Positions 9,562 to 20,633 of a stretch of 64,000 nucleotides of DNA are shown piece after piece (positions within the stretch are counted from its first letter, which is position 1; every line of letters begins with the position of its first letter). A model generated the notes under the pieces. It had not been told where the DNA came from. It was given only the letters and a program-made list of their open reading frames with translations, and did no database searches. The translations under genes and the position numbers were made by a program. The stretch comes from Tragulus kanchil (lineage: Eukaryota > Chordata > Mammalia > Artiodactyla > Tragulidae), in NCBI GenBank assembly GCA_022376925.1, contig JAIOJX010000002.1:41067501-41131500 (forward strand), written 5' to 3'.

Positions 9562-10698
9562 TGTGTACAATGAAGGATTCCCTATTTCTTTTTCAAACGT
9601 TGAAGAGTTTTTTTTTTTTCTTAAGTCCATATAAAGAACGTGGACTCAGAATGGCTTTAGACATTTCCAACGATACTGAAAATTTGAAGATGAAGGAACA
9701 ATGGCTTCAAAATCAAAAGAAAACCATCTCCAGTCTAGAATGTTACCCCCAGCCAAACAGCCACAGTGAAGGGGAGGTGAAGCACGTCTGCCACAGCCAA
9801 GGGCTCGGAGCATGTTCCACATGCCCTTCAGCCGGGAGCAGTCATCCTTTGTGCTTGTTTCATGTGATTAACCATATACTGATCATCTGTGTTCTCCTAT
9901 TTTATGAAGTAAGTTTGTTTTTAAACCATGTTGTCAAAACAAAATAGAATGGATCCCACCATGTCCTCAGCCTATAGGTCTAAAGGAAGTAAAGATGTGA
10001 ACTGTAACAGGGAAAATTCAGCAGGAATTACCTGAAAGGACAGGTAAGAACTGATGTCGGGTGAGGGGGTCAGATGACATGGGACAAAATGCCATAAAGC
10101 AATGTGATGGCTACACTGGCCTAGAGTGCATGTCCTCGTCAGGGCAGCCATTGACCGGGTTCAGCCAGTCCCATCTTGTTTCACCCTAGCTTTGTGTGAT
10201 CATGGGGAGCTCTGCTCCCGACCTCGGACAGAGGGGAAGCTGCCGTGGGCTGACCCAGGGTGGAAGTGGTGAGGGTACCTGTGTGTCCACATGCCCGGGG
10301 AGCTGCGAGGTCCTCCCTGCTCCCAGCTGTGCATCAGGGTTTGCTCCTCTGCCCTGGTTGACATTTTAAGTTGCATGTGCTGTAGAAAGAAACATCTTCT
10401 GAGTCCAGGCCCCCAAACACACACCCCACCCCCCCATGAAGCACACTGACCACGGTCCCCCCAAAACACCACTGACCATGATCCGCCTTCCCATCCCCTG
10501 TGGCAAGAGAGAGGAGGGAAAGTGGGGTATGAGGGGCCCTTCCGACCTCAAAGTGTCCTGAAGACAGTCAGGCAGAGAGGCCCGGAGGTGTCTCTCCAGC
10601 ACTGGGAGGAGGACAGAGAAGAAGGGGTCCAGGGGCCGTCAGCAGGGCACAGGCAGCTTAGTGGGTGTTGGATTTGAAAAAGTATTGGAATCACGGCA
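9562..10698. other. intergenic, no gene recognised
   Basis: Unassigned sequence between the Tigger2-like element and the first Bov-tA pair. It has T-runs near 9609 and a C-rich stretch near 10420, with no coding signal. Confidence 0.55.
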
Positions 10699-10842
10699 AG
10701 ATCCCCTGGAGGAGGAAATGGCAACCCACTCCAGTATTCTTGCCTGGAAAATCCCATGGACAGAGGAGCCTGGTGGGCTAGAGTCCAGGGACTCGAAAAG
10801 AGTTGGACATGATTGAGCAACTGAGCACTTTCACTTTCTTTA
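10699..10842 (+). mobile_element. Bov-tA SINE, 5'-truncated
   Basis: Starts at GATCCCCTGGAGGAGG and runs through CAACCCACTCCAGTATTCTTGCC and CATGGACAGAGGAGCC to GAGCACTTTCACTTTCTTT. The tRNA-derived head is missing. Confidence 0.85.
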
Positions 10843-10904
10843 AAAGTATAGGTTTATGGACTTCCCTGGCACTTCAGTGCTTAAGACCTAGCCTCCCAAC
10901 ACTG

Positions 10905-11116
10905 GGGGCTTTCAAGTGGCGCTAGTGGTAAAGAATCCGCCTGCCAATACTGGAGACACAGGAGATGCAGGTTCAGTCCCTGCGTTGGGAAGATCTTCTG
11001 AAGGAGGAAATGGCAACCCACTCCAGTATTCTTGCCTGGAAAATTCCATGGACAGAGGAGCCCGGCAGTCCACAGTCCAGGGACTCAGAAAGAGTTGGAC
11101 ACAACTGAGCACGTAG
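10905..11116 (+). mobile_element. Bov-tA SINE
   Basis: A near full-length element with tRNA-Glu-like head (GGTAAAGAATCCGCCTGCC ... GGTTCAGTCCC) and Bov-A tail. It is preceded at 10861-10904 by a short fragment of another tRNA-derived SINE head (ACTTCCCTGGCACTTCAGTG). The last 36 bases recur at 12239-12273 as an orphan SINE tail. Confidence 0.88.
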
Positions 11117-13396
11117 AATCAGTCAGAAGTTAGTGGTAGCACTCGTTTCTGGTCCCACCGCAGAGTTCAGAATTAGAAAGTTAGAAGGTGGGCAAGGGGC
11201 CAAGGACCTGTGTGTCTCCCAAGCTCTCAGGTGAAGCTGCTGTACGGGGTCTGGGGTCACCAGCAGGGAAGGGGAGGCCCAGCCCCTCAACTCATGCCAT
11301 GGTGAGAGTTAGGATTGTGCACAAGGTTAGGGTCCTTCTCCTACTCACTCTGGTTCATCGCATCCTACTGTTTCCGAGCAAGCCCAGTCCTAGGCACTCG
11401 ATGGATGGAGGTACTGGACCAGACACCTCAGCAAAAAAATTAAAAAGGATATAGCACACAGATGTTCCAAACTCTTTACCAATTTCTTTACAGGACAGCA
11501 GCTTTCAGAGTTTGAAATTCAGCTGAAAAGTATATTATATATTAATATAATATATTATATAGTATAATATGTATTATATATTAAGCTGAAATTAAGCTGA
11601 TATAGTGTAAAATTCAGGAAGGTGGAGCTTCCTTGTACAGTAAAAACAAGTTTACAGAATGAAAGAGAAAGAAAATGACATGGTCATAACTACACAGATT
11701 TGTTTACAATGAATAATAAATGAAACTGGGTGAGAATCCAGGCATTTGGTTCATATGTCAGAATTTTAAAATAATTTTCTTGCATTTGTGAGCTAGCTTG
11801 AATGGACCTATGTGCTGTGATTGGCCTTTCACTATGGAGCGAACATTGATCAGCTACAGATTTCCCTTCACGAACCCGACCAGACAAGCCCTTCTTGGAT
11901 TCTGTGCTTTAAATTAAAGATGTAAAAAGGGTCTTTGTGTTACGGCTTTCCTGAGGCAATAAAAAAGGCAGTCAAAAGAAAAAAAACAATTAGAAGAAAA
12001 GACGATTCTAAAATGCAACTTCTTGTTTTTTAACAATTTAGGAAAACTTGGAGGCCTCCAGGGTAGACCCGGTGCCAGAGTGCCGGCGGGAACGGGCACT
12101 GGAGAGTCCTCCCGGGGTGCCAGTTCGGTCCTCCGCTCCTGTTACCATGACAGAGCCCAGGTACCTTTCCAGGGAGTTGTCCTGATAGACATTAAAGGTA
12201 GTCACTCTCTTTTTTTCAACTTCAAGCCTTACACAGCAGGACTCAGAAAGAGTTGGACACAACTGAGCACGTAGAATCAGTCAGAAGTTAGTGGTAGCAC
12301 TCGTTTCTGGTCCCACCGCAGAGTTCAGAATTAGAAAGTTAGAAGGTGGGCAAGGGGCCAAGGACCTGTGTGTCTCCCAAGCTCTCAGGTGAAGCTGCTG
12401 TACGGGGTCTGGGGTCACCAGCAGGGAAGGGGAGGCCCAGCCCCTCAACTCATGCCATGGTGAGAGTTAGGATTGTGCACAAGGTTAGGGTCCTTCTCCT
12501 ACTCACTCTGGTTCATCGCATCCTACTGTTTCCGAGCAAGCCCAGTCCTAGGCACTCGATGGATGGAGGTACTGGACCAGACACCTCAGCAAAAAAATTA
12601 AAAAGGATATAGCACACAGATGTTCCAAACTCTTTACCAATTTCTTTACAGGACAGCAGCTTTCAGAGTTTGAAATTCAGCTGAAAAGTATATTATATAT
12701 TAATATAATATATTATATAGTATAATATGTATTATATATTAAGCTGAAATTAAGCTGATATAGTGTAAAATTCAGGAAGGTGGAGCTTCCTTGTACAGTA
12801 AAAACAAGTTTACAGAATGAAAGAGAAAGAAAATGACATGGTCATAACTACACAGATTTGTTTACAATGAATAATAAATGAAACTGGGTGAGAATCCAGG
12901 CATTTGGTTCATATGTCAGAATTTTAAAATAATTTTCTTGCATTTGTGAGCTAGCTTGAATGGACCTATGTGCTGTGATTGGCCTTTCACTATGGAGCGA
13001 ACATTGATCAGCTACAGATTTCCCTTCACGAACCCGACCAGACAAGCCCTTCTTGGATTCTGTGCTTTAAATTAAAGATGTAAAAAGGGTCTTTGTGTTA
13101 CGGCTTTCCTGAGGCAATAAAAAAGGCAGTCAAAAGAAAAAAAACAATTAGAAGAAAAGACGATTCTAAAATGCAACTTCTTGTTTTTTTACAATTTAGG
13201 AAAACTTGGAGGCCTCCAGGGTAGACCCGGTGCCAGAGTGCCGGCGGGAACGGGCACTGGAGAGTCCTCCCGGGGTGCCAGTTCGGTCCTCCGCTCCTGT
13301 TACCATGACAGAGCCCAGGTACCTTTCCAGGGAGTTGTCCTGATAGACATTAAAGGTAGTCACTCTCTTTTTTTCAACTTCAAGCCTTACACAAGC
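11081..13396. repeat. tandem near-identical pair 2 (A 11081-12238, B 12239-13396)
   Basis: Offset 1158. The unit starts inside the tail of a Bov-tA SINE, so B opens with an orphan SINE tail that has no SINE body. The unit includes an AT-rich palindromic tract. The only clear internal difference I saw is one base in a T/A run near 12031/13189. After the shared ACACA the two copies diverge by small gaps. Confidence 0.93.
11529..11584. repeat. AT-rich palindromic tract (recurs at 12687-12742)
   Basis: Alternating TATATTA/TAATATA words (ATATTAATATAATATATTAT and similar) that can fold on themselves. Simple low-complexity sequence, identical in both copies of block pair 2. Confidence 0.7.
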
Positions 13397-13478
13397 AAAG
13401 GGCCGCATTTCCATGTGTCCTGTGGAATTGCTGTTATGCAACACACACGTCAATGCCATGATTATTTTAAGGAGCCAA

Positions 13479-13803
13479 TACTTTCCTGGTGGCTCAGATG
13501 TTGAAGAATCCTCCTGCAGTGCGGGAGACCTGGGTTCAATTCCTGGGTCAGGAAGATTCCCTAGTGAAGGGATAAGCTATCCTCTCCAGTATTCTTGGGG
13601 GCTTCCCTGGTGGGCCACATGGTAACGAATGTGCCTGTAATGCAGGAGACCTGGGTTCAATCCCTGGGTTGGGAAGATCCCCTGGAACAGGAAATGGCAA
13701 CCCACTCCAGTATTCTTGCCTGAAGAATTCCACGGACAGAGGAGCCTGGCAGGCCACTGTGTACGGGGTCGCAAAGAGTCAGTCATGACTGAGTGACTAA
13801 GGA
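13479..13803 (+). mobile_element. two Bov-tA SINEs head to tail
   Basis: The first (13479-13600) is cut off after CCAGTATTCTTGG. A second with its own head (GGGCTTCCCTGGTGGGCC) begins at about 13600 and runs to GACTGAGTGACTAAGGACAC. The first looks truncated by, or fused to, the second. Confidence 0.82.
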
Positions 13804-14572
13804 CACAGTTGCGTAGTAACCAAGGTCGTTCTGGTCTGTGGTCCCAGCATAGAGGGTAGTGGGGCCTGCGTGGCGCCGTGGCCCCAGCTGACTGGGCTCC
13901 AAGCACAGCCCCAGCCAGCCCAGAACCAGCCCCCAGCTGCAGGGGGGACAATTCCAGACTCTTGGTGGGGGAGGAGAGCAGGCCGCAGGATCACACACAG
14001 CAGGACTCAGCACATCTCTTTTCCTTCAAGTTGAACCTGGTTTTCAATCGGTAGACACCAGTTCTCAGAAGAAGTTGAAAATGTGTTTTTTCTCCGATGA
14101 GGTGATTCTATCCTCGTCCTTTAGAAAGGCCACCCCCTCCCCCTCATCAGCCTTCCTCGCCTGCTCTGGGCAGTTCACTCGATCACGTGAGGTGGGCGTG
14201 GTCTGAGCACCTACGGCATTGCCACCACGCATCAGCGCCCGCCACTGCATCCCAGGAGCTCAGTGTCTCACCCAGAGCAGCACAGGAAGCTGAGAGTCAG
14301 AGCCACGTTTCTCAGACTGGCGGTAACAACATACAAACAGCGCTCCAGTCCATAAATCTGGCAAGAACGATTAAAGTTCAAGCAACTGTTAAAGTTTCAC
14401 CTTCTGTATCTTGTGTTCCTATAATATGCAGATATATGAGAGTATCTTATTTGTGAAATCAGAAAAGAGATAAACACTTTGAAAAGCACAGGACAGATGC
14501 TTCATCTCCCACACTGTCACCAGGTTTCCTCTATGTGCTCCGTACCTGTTACTTGTATCAAAGATAAAGTAA
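13804..14572. other. intergenic, no gene recognised
   Basis: Unassigned. A weak MIR-like phrase lies near 14285-14310 (GGAAGCTGAGAGTCAGAGCC), too short to call. Confidence 0.5.
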
Positions 14573-14830
14573 GGGGCTTCCCTGGTGGTCCAGTGGGCAA
14601 GGACACTGCCTTGAAGTGCATGGGGCGCCGGTTCCATCCCTGGCCTGGGAAGATCCCACGTGCCGCGGAGCAGCTGGACTGATGTGTCCAACTACCAAGC
14701 TGGAGCTGGAGCTCTGGAGCGAGAGAGGCCACTGCAATGGGAGGCCCACACAGGCCAAAGAACAAAGATGGAAATAAATGAAAGACCAACAGAAGTGGCC
14801 AAAAAAAAAAATTTTTTTTTAATAAAAAAA
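14573..14830 (+). mobile_element. CHR-2-type tRNA-derived SINE with target-site duplication
   Basis: GGGCTTCCCTGGTGGTCCAG ... GATCCCACGTGCCGCGGAGC ... CCAAAGAACAAAGATGG, then an A/T tail. It is flanked by AAGATAAAGT at 14561-14570 and again at 14832-14841. Confidence 0.85.
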
Positions 14831-15610
14831 AAAGATAAAGTGATTTCTAAAACCAAAGTAATGTGCATTCCATCAGGAGGATGAAAATGACGTTCAGGAG
14901 AGAACTATCTAGAAGCAAACTATCTGAAAAGAAAAATTACAAGTAGGTCTCTCACTGGTCTTTTTCATGAAGGTGTGAATTCCGCCTGCCCCTGACGGAA
15001 TGCTGCACATGGGCAGAGAGCAACCAGGACATCCTGACACATCGGTTGGAAGTGAAGCGAGCGCGTGACTGCCCCAGCCCCAGTGATGACCCCACAAGGT
15101 CAGAAAGCCCTTCTTGATTCAGGCGCCAGAACACCCACAGCAGGAGAAGGCGGGGATGGGGGCTGACCCCTGGTTCTCTGAGGCGGATGACAGGCCCCCC
15201 ACAGGCCACAGGCTTTACCCCAAGCTTCTCTTCTGACCTTACCAGTACAGCCGAGCTGGACGAAGGCAGCAAAGCGATGTGGGGCTTGGTGTCCTTTTTG
15301 GCTTTTTCCTATAAGCTAACCTGGTTAGTCCAGTGAAGTGCCAACCACCAGTCCTTATGCTTCACAAAAGAAGAGACAGTGTGATTTGTACCTATTCAGG
15401 CCCACGTTTTACTCTCTTTCCCATAACACGCTAAAAATAAAGAAAATAATATGAATCCTATGTGAATGATGGCCTCACTGCTGACAGTAGGAATTAGCAC
15501 AACACTGTAAATCGACCATACTCAAAGAAGATAGATTTTTAGAAAATAATTAAAAAGTAAACATAGAAGCATTCCTGGCTTTTAGACTGAGATTGCCATG
15601 CTCAACATTC

Positions 15611-15792
15611 TCAGTTGTGGTTGTTGTTCAGTCCCTGAGTTGAGTCCTATGCTTCGTGACCTCGTGGACTGCAGCACGCTAGACTTCCTCCACCGTCTCC
15701 TGGAGCTGGCTCTAACTCATGTCCATCGAGCAGTGATGCCATCCAACCATCTCGTCCTCTGTTGCCCCTTCTCCTGCCTCCGTCTCTCCAAG
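15611..15792 (-). mobile_element. Bov-A/BovB-derived fragment (copy 1 of duplicated block)
   Basis: Antisense Bov-A unit: GTTCAGTCCCTGAG, TCGTGACCTCGTGGACTGCAG and GTGATGCCATCCAACCATCTC. The same insertion recurs at 16689-16870 through block pair 3. Confidence 0.8.
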
Positions 15793-16144
15793 CAAACATG
15801 AATCCACCAGATACGGTGGGATCTGAATCTCAGTTGAATCCATAGACGACGTCACATGAAAGGAAAGCTCAGCAACCATGCTGGCACAGCAGCCGTCTCC
15901 TGTTGGCTGACTGGGCTTTTCATATCCAGCAACCACAGGACGGCATGTCTTTAGGCAAAAAGTGAACACTCAGAAGACTGTGCCGACGTGGAGAGCCACT
16001 CTTGAGCTCATTTGCCGTCACGAGCAACCTTTACTAAACACATAGAGTGAGATCCAGGAAGCCGACATTTCTACCAGAAAAACACCACAGCCAATTTGTC
16101 TATCGTATTGAATAATCAGTTTCCTGGTGGGCTACTTATGGTTT

Positions 16145-16347
16145 GATTGGTGGCTCAGATGGTAAAGCCTTCGCCTGCACTGCGGGCTGGCGCGGGGTTT
16201 CCCTCCCTGGGCTGGTAGGATCCCCCAGGGGAGGAAATGGCACCCCACTCCAGTACTCTTGCCTAGAGAATCCCATGGACAGGGAAGCCTGACAGGCTAC
16301 AGTCCATGGGGTCATAAAGAGAACACAGTTGAGCAACTAACTCAGGG
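16145..16347 (+). mobile_element. Bov-tA SINE (recurs at 17223-17425)
   Basis: GGTGGCTCAGATGGTAAAGCC ... GGAGGAAATGGCACCCCACTCC ... CATGGACAGGGAAGCCTGAC. The 17223-17425 copy is closer to the expected head (GGGTTCCATCCCTGGGC), so the left copy carries the errors. Confidence 0.85.
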
Positions 16348-17458
16348 AGAAAGGTTTGGAGACCCTGTGCCCTAACACCAATTTTTGCGAGATCTAACCT
16401 GGTTAGTCCAGTGAAGTGCCAACCACCAGTCCTTATGCTTCACAAAAGAAGAGACAGTGTGATTTGTACCTATTCAGGCCCACGTTTTACTCTCTTTCCC
16501 ATAACACGCTAAAAATAAAGAAAATAATATGAATCCTATGTGAATGATGGCCTCACTGCTGACAGTAGGAATTAGCACAACACTGTAAATCGACCATACT
16601 CAAAGAAGATAGATTTTTAGAAAATAATTAAAAAGTAAACATAGAAGCATTCCTGGCTTTTAGACTGAGATTGCCATGCTCAACATTCTCAGTTGTGGTT
16701 GTTGTTCAGTCCCTGAGTTGAGTCCTATGCTTCGTGACCTCGTGGACTGCAGCACGCTAGACTTCCTCCACCGTCTCCTGGAGCTGGCTCTAACTCATGT
16801 CCATCGAGCAGTGATGCCATCCAACCATCTCGTCCTCTGTTGCCCCTTCTCCTGCCTCCGTCTCTCCAAGCAAACATGAATCCACCAGATACGGTGGGAT
16901 CTGAATCTCAGTTGAATCCATAGACGACGTCACATGAAAGGAAAGCTCAGCAACCATGCTGGCACAGCAGCCGTCTCCTGTTGGCTGACTGGGCTTTTCA
17001 TATCCAGCAACCACAGGACGGCATGTCTTTAGGCAAAAAGTGAACACTCAGAAGACTGTGCCGACGTGGAGAGCCACTCTTGAGCTCATTTGCCGTCACG
17101 AGCAACCTTTACTAAACACATAGAGTGAGATCCAGGAAGCCGACATTTCTACCAGAAAAACACCACAGCCAATTTGTCTATCGTATTGAATAATCAGTTT
17201 CCTGGTGGGCTACTTATGGTCTGATTGGTGGCTCAGATGGTAAAGCCTTCGCCTGCACTGCGGGCTGGCGCGGGTTCCATCCCTGGGCTGGTAGGATCCC
17301 CCAGGGGAGGAAATGGCACCCCACTCCAGTACTCTTGCCTAGAGAATCCCATGGACAGGGAAGCCTGACAGGCTACAGTCCATGGGGTCATAAAGAGAAC
17401 ACAGTTGAGCAACTAACTCAGGGAGAAAGGTTTGGAGACCCTGTGCCCTAACACCAAT

Positions 17459-18430
17459 GTGTCTTAGAAAATCCAGAAAACGTCTGCTTTGGGGAGTTGT
17501 GTAGGGGCGTTCAAATAATTCTGATCCAAACCTGATCTGTCTATTTGGGAGTATCTGATGTGGCTGTGACTTTGGTCTCCAGGTGGATGAACGAGGAAAA
17601 ATTAATATGAGAGCCGTTCTGACCCCTCGCCTGCCTCCAGGGAAATGAGTTTACTGGGTGAGTGACTATGTGTCTTTGCCACGCTTCCATGGAAATAGCC
17701 TGCCCTGCTCACAGGCAGGATAAAGGGCACCAGAGAGGTTTCCCCTCTTCCTCGGATACAGCAAAATGCAGTCATGAAAGCGAACGTGTTTTCTCAGCAC
17801 AGGACACCAAAGGCAACCTCTGAACAAATTAAGATATGACCCAAACCCATAGCCTTTGATTGATTCTTCAGTAAATACATGATTGAGTTTATCTGTGTGT
17901 GCACTCCAGAAATTACTGAGCAGCTGGCAGTTTCCTAAACAAGTTAAACTCTTGAACATCCTGTCCTGGCTTCTGGTGTCCCTTCTCCCCTGTGTCTGGC
18001 TGGCTGACTCCACTTGTTCCTGGGACTTCAGTGCAAGTCCTGCTTCTTTTGAGGATCTCCCTCCAACTTTCCTAGACCTGCACCCAGTTCTTACCTCTAC
18101 GTACATCCCACTCCGGGGACGTGACAGATGTTGCCTCTGAGACTGTCTCCTCTCAGGATGGTGAATCCTTTAAGGTCAACGTTGGGATCACATCTTTATT
18201 TCCCACCATGCCGGGACCTACGAGATGAGTGGAGAGTTTTTGCTGAATGAAGGAGTTTTGTCCCAGGGTAGATGTGATCTGGTGATTGTAGGAATAACTT
18301 AACTTCTCATCGTAAGCCCTGAACAGTGTTCTAAGACCCCTTACAATGGAAGCAGGGCAAAGCACAGATGTACCTTGAGGTATAATCAAGCCGTCTTCCC
18401 GGGGGGCAGCTGTCGAGGCGTCAGTGCGTT
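17459..18430. other. intergenic, no gene recognised
   Basis: No repeat or gene recognised. The 146-codon minus-strand frame at 17666-18106 lacks any known domain. Confidence 0.5.
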
Positions 18431-20566
18431 TTCCAAACCTTCACACTCTGGCCACTGTGGCACGTCTCCCGCACTGACGAGCTCATCAGGATTAAACCAC
18501 AAATGACGCTGGGAGAAGTCATGTCTTCTCCACTCTGCGCCTGCTCTGTCTCTCCTCTCTCGCCCTATCTCTCCCTTTCTCACTCCCATGGATGCTGAGG
18601 GCAGCGGCCATATATGGCTTTTCCCATGATGTGAGTGCTCGCCGTCTCCCTCAGGCCGCCTCCCTGGCTTTTGTGGTCTGGGAAACCAGCTTTCAGGATG
18701 ATTCACCCGCCACTGGATGCTCTGGATGGTTTAAGGCTCTTTCATATACTTAATGGTTCTTCAAAGAAGGCAGCTGCTCAGTGTCTGGTCTGACTGCATC
18801 CAGGAAGGCGCAGCGTGTCTCCCCTCAAGTTATCTTGACTTGTGCACAGATGAAGTCACTATCTGCACTTATTGGGGGTGGGGGGGTGGATGTGTGTGTG
18901 TGTGTGTCTGTCTGTCTGTCTTACAGAAGCGCTGTCACTGTGAGGAGTCTCTCAGGCTGGCGGCCTTAGTGCAAAGCTTGTCTTTGAAAATCCCTGTTTG
19001 GAACATTAGAAACATCTGGAGAAACCACATTTCCATGTCGAAATAAAGATAAATGGTCATTTCTGCTAATCATTTTGAATGTACCCCACAGCCTGATGAG
19101 AGGATGTCGCCCAGAGGTCATTATAGAGTAAGGAAGTGAAAAAGAAAAAAAATCAATTAAGGAAAAGTGAAGAAAAAGAACAGATCTTTATAGCATTCTG
19201 GCAGCAGTTTTGTGGACGAGCCCTCCCACCAAGTTCAATGAGCAGCTTTCTGGGGACACTCAGACCAGGAGGTCAGTGAGTCCCAGGGCAGGCAGGGGCC
19301 CTAGGGACGGACACTGATCACAGCTTGTTGGTTTTCCTTGGGCTTCGTTTAGTTTAGGTCCTAAGTCATGTCTGACTCTTTGCAAATCTATGGGCTGTAG
19401 CCCACCAGGCTCCTCTGTCCGCGGGAATTTCCGGGCAAGGATACTGGAGCAGGTTGCCATTTCCTTCTCCAGGGATCTTTCTGACCTGGTGAATTGGGGA
19501 CAGTGTTGACCTTCCAAACCTTCACACTCTGGCCACTGGCACGTCTCCGCACTGACGAGCTCATCAGGATTAAACCACAAATGCCGCTGGGAGACGGCAT
19601 GTCTTCTCCACTCTGCGCCTGCTCTGTCTCTCCTCTCTCGCCCTATCTCTCCCTTTCTCACTCCCATGGATGCTGAGGGCAGCGGCCATATATGGCTTTT
19701 CCCATGATGTGAGTGCTCGCCGTCTCCCTCAGGCCGCCTCCCTGGCTTTTGTGGTCTGGGAAACCAGCTTTCAGGATGATTCACCCGCCACTGGATGCTC
19801 TGGATGGTTTAAGGCTCTTTCATATACTTAATGGTTCTTCAAAGAAGGCAGCTGCTCAGTGTCTGGTCTGACTGCATCCAGGAAGGCGCAGCGTGTCTCC
19901 CCTCAAGTTATCTTGACTTGTGCACAGATGAAGTCACTATCTGCACTTATTGGGGGTGGGGGGGTGGATGTGTGTGTGTGTGTGTCTGTCTGTCTGTCTT
20001 ACAGAAGCGCTGTCACTGTGAGGAGTCTCTCAGGCTGGCGGCCTTAGTGCAAAGCTTGTCTTTGAAAATCCCTGTTTGGAACATTAGAAACATCTGGAGA
20101 AACCACATTTCCATGTCGAAATAAAGATAAATGGTCATTTCTGCTAATCATTTTGAATGTACCCCACAGCCTGATGAGAGGATGTCGCCCAGAGGTCATT
20201 ATAGAGTAAGGAAGTGAAAAAGAAAAAAAATCAATTAAGGAAAAGTGAAGAAAAAGAACAGATCTTTATAGCATTCTGGCAGCAGTTTTGTGGACGAGCC
20301 CTCCCACCAAGTTCAATGAGCAGCTTTCTGGGGACACTCAGACCAGGAGGTCAGTGAGTCCCAGGGCAGGCAGGGGCCCTAGGGACGGACACTGATCACA
20401 GCTTGTTGGTTTTCCTTGGGCTTCGTTTAGTTTAGGTCCTAAGTCATGTCTGACTCTTTGCAAATCTATGGGCTGTAGCCCACCAGGCTCCTCTGTCCGC
20501 GGGAATTTCCGGGCAAGGATACTGGAGCAGGTTGCCATTTCCTTCTCCAGGGGATCTTTCTGACCT
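18431..20566. repeat. tandem near-identical pair 4 (A 18431-19511, B 19512-20566)
   Basis: Offset 1081 at the start and 1078 after three missing bases in the first 100 nt of B, which also has a few substitutions there. The end of A (19488-19511) is a scrambled version of the Bov-tA sequence that continues intact past 20566. So B is the poorer copy at its start and A at its end. Confidence 0.93.
18888..18920. repeat. (TG)n/(TCTG)n microsatellite (recurs at 19966-19998)
   Basis: A run of TG dinucleotides followed by TCTG units after a G-rich stretch. The two duplicated copies have the same repeat number. Confidence 0.8.
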
Positions 20567-20633
20567 AGGGATTGAACCCCAGTCTCCCTGGGGCAAAGTC
20601 TTTTCAGACTGAGCTACCAGGAAAAGCCCTTCC
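20425..20633 (-). mobile_element. Bov-tA SINE, antisense
   Basis: Complete antisense element from TAGTTTAGGTCCTAAGTCATGTCTG to GAGCTACCAGGAAAAGCC. A partial second copy at 19347-19487 breaks off at the junction of block pair 4, which is what an interrupted contig end would give. Confidence 0.85.

Larger units (their letters stand above)
15316..17458. repeat. tandem near-identical pair 3 (A 15316-16393, B 16394-17458)
   Basis: Offset 1078. The unit holds a Bov-A fragment (- strand) and a Bov-tA (+ strand). Differences cluster near the end of A: one T/C at 16142/17220 and a GGGGTTTCCCTC versus GGGTTCCATC region at about 16195. An 11-base filler (16383-16393) separates the copies. Confidence 0.93.

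Noticed and set aside
10905..11116. tRNA-like heads in the SINEs (GGTTCGATCCC box B) as tRNA genes
   Set aside because: They sit in Bov-tA and CHR-2-type SINE bodies with tails and target-site duplications and lack an intact cloverleaf. They are retroposons, not tRNA genes.
11188..12612. Pairs of identical open frames (e.g. 88 codons at 11188 and 12346) that look like tandem paralogous genes
   Set aside because: They are the two copies of a duplicated block. The frame has no domain, start context or splice signals, and all frames in the block are doubled alike.
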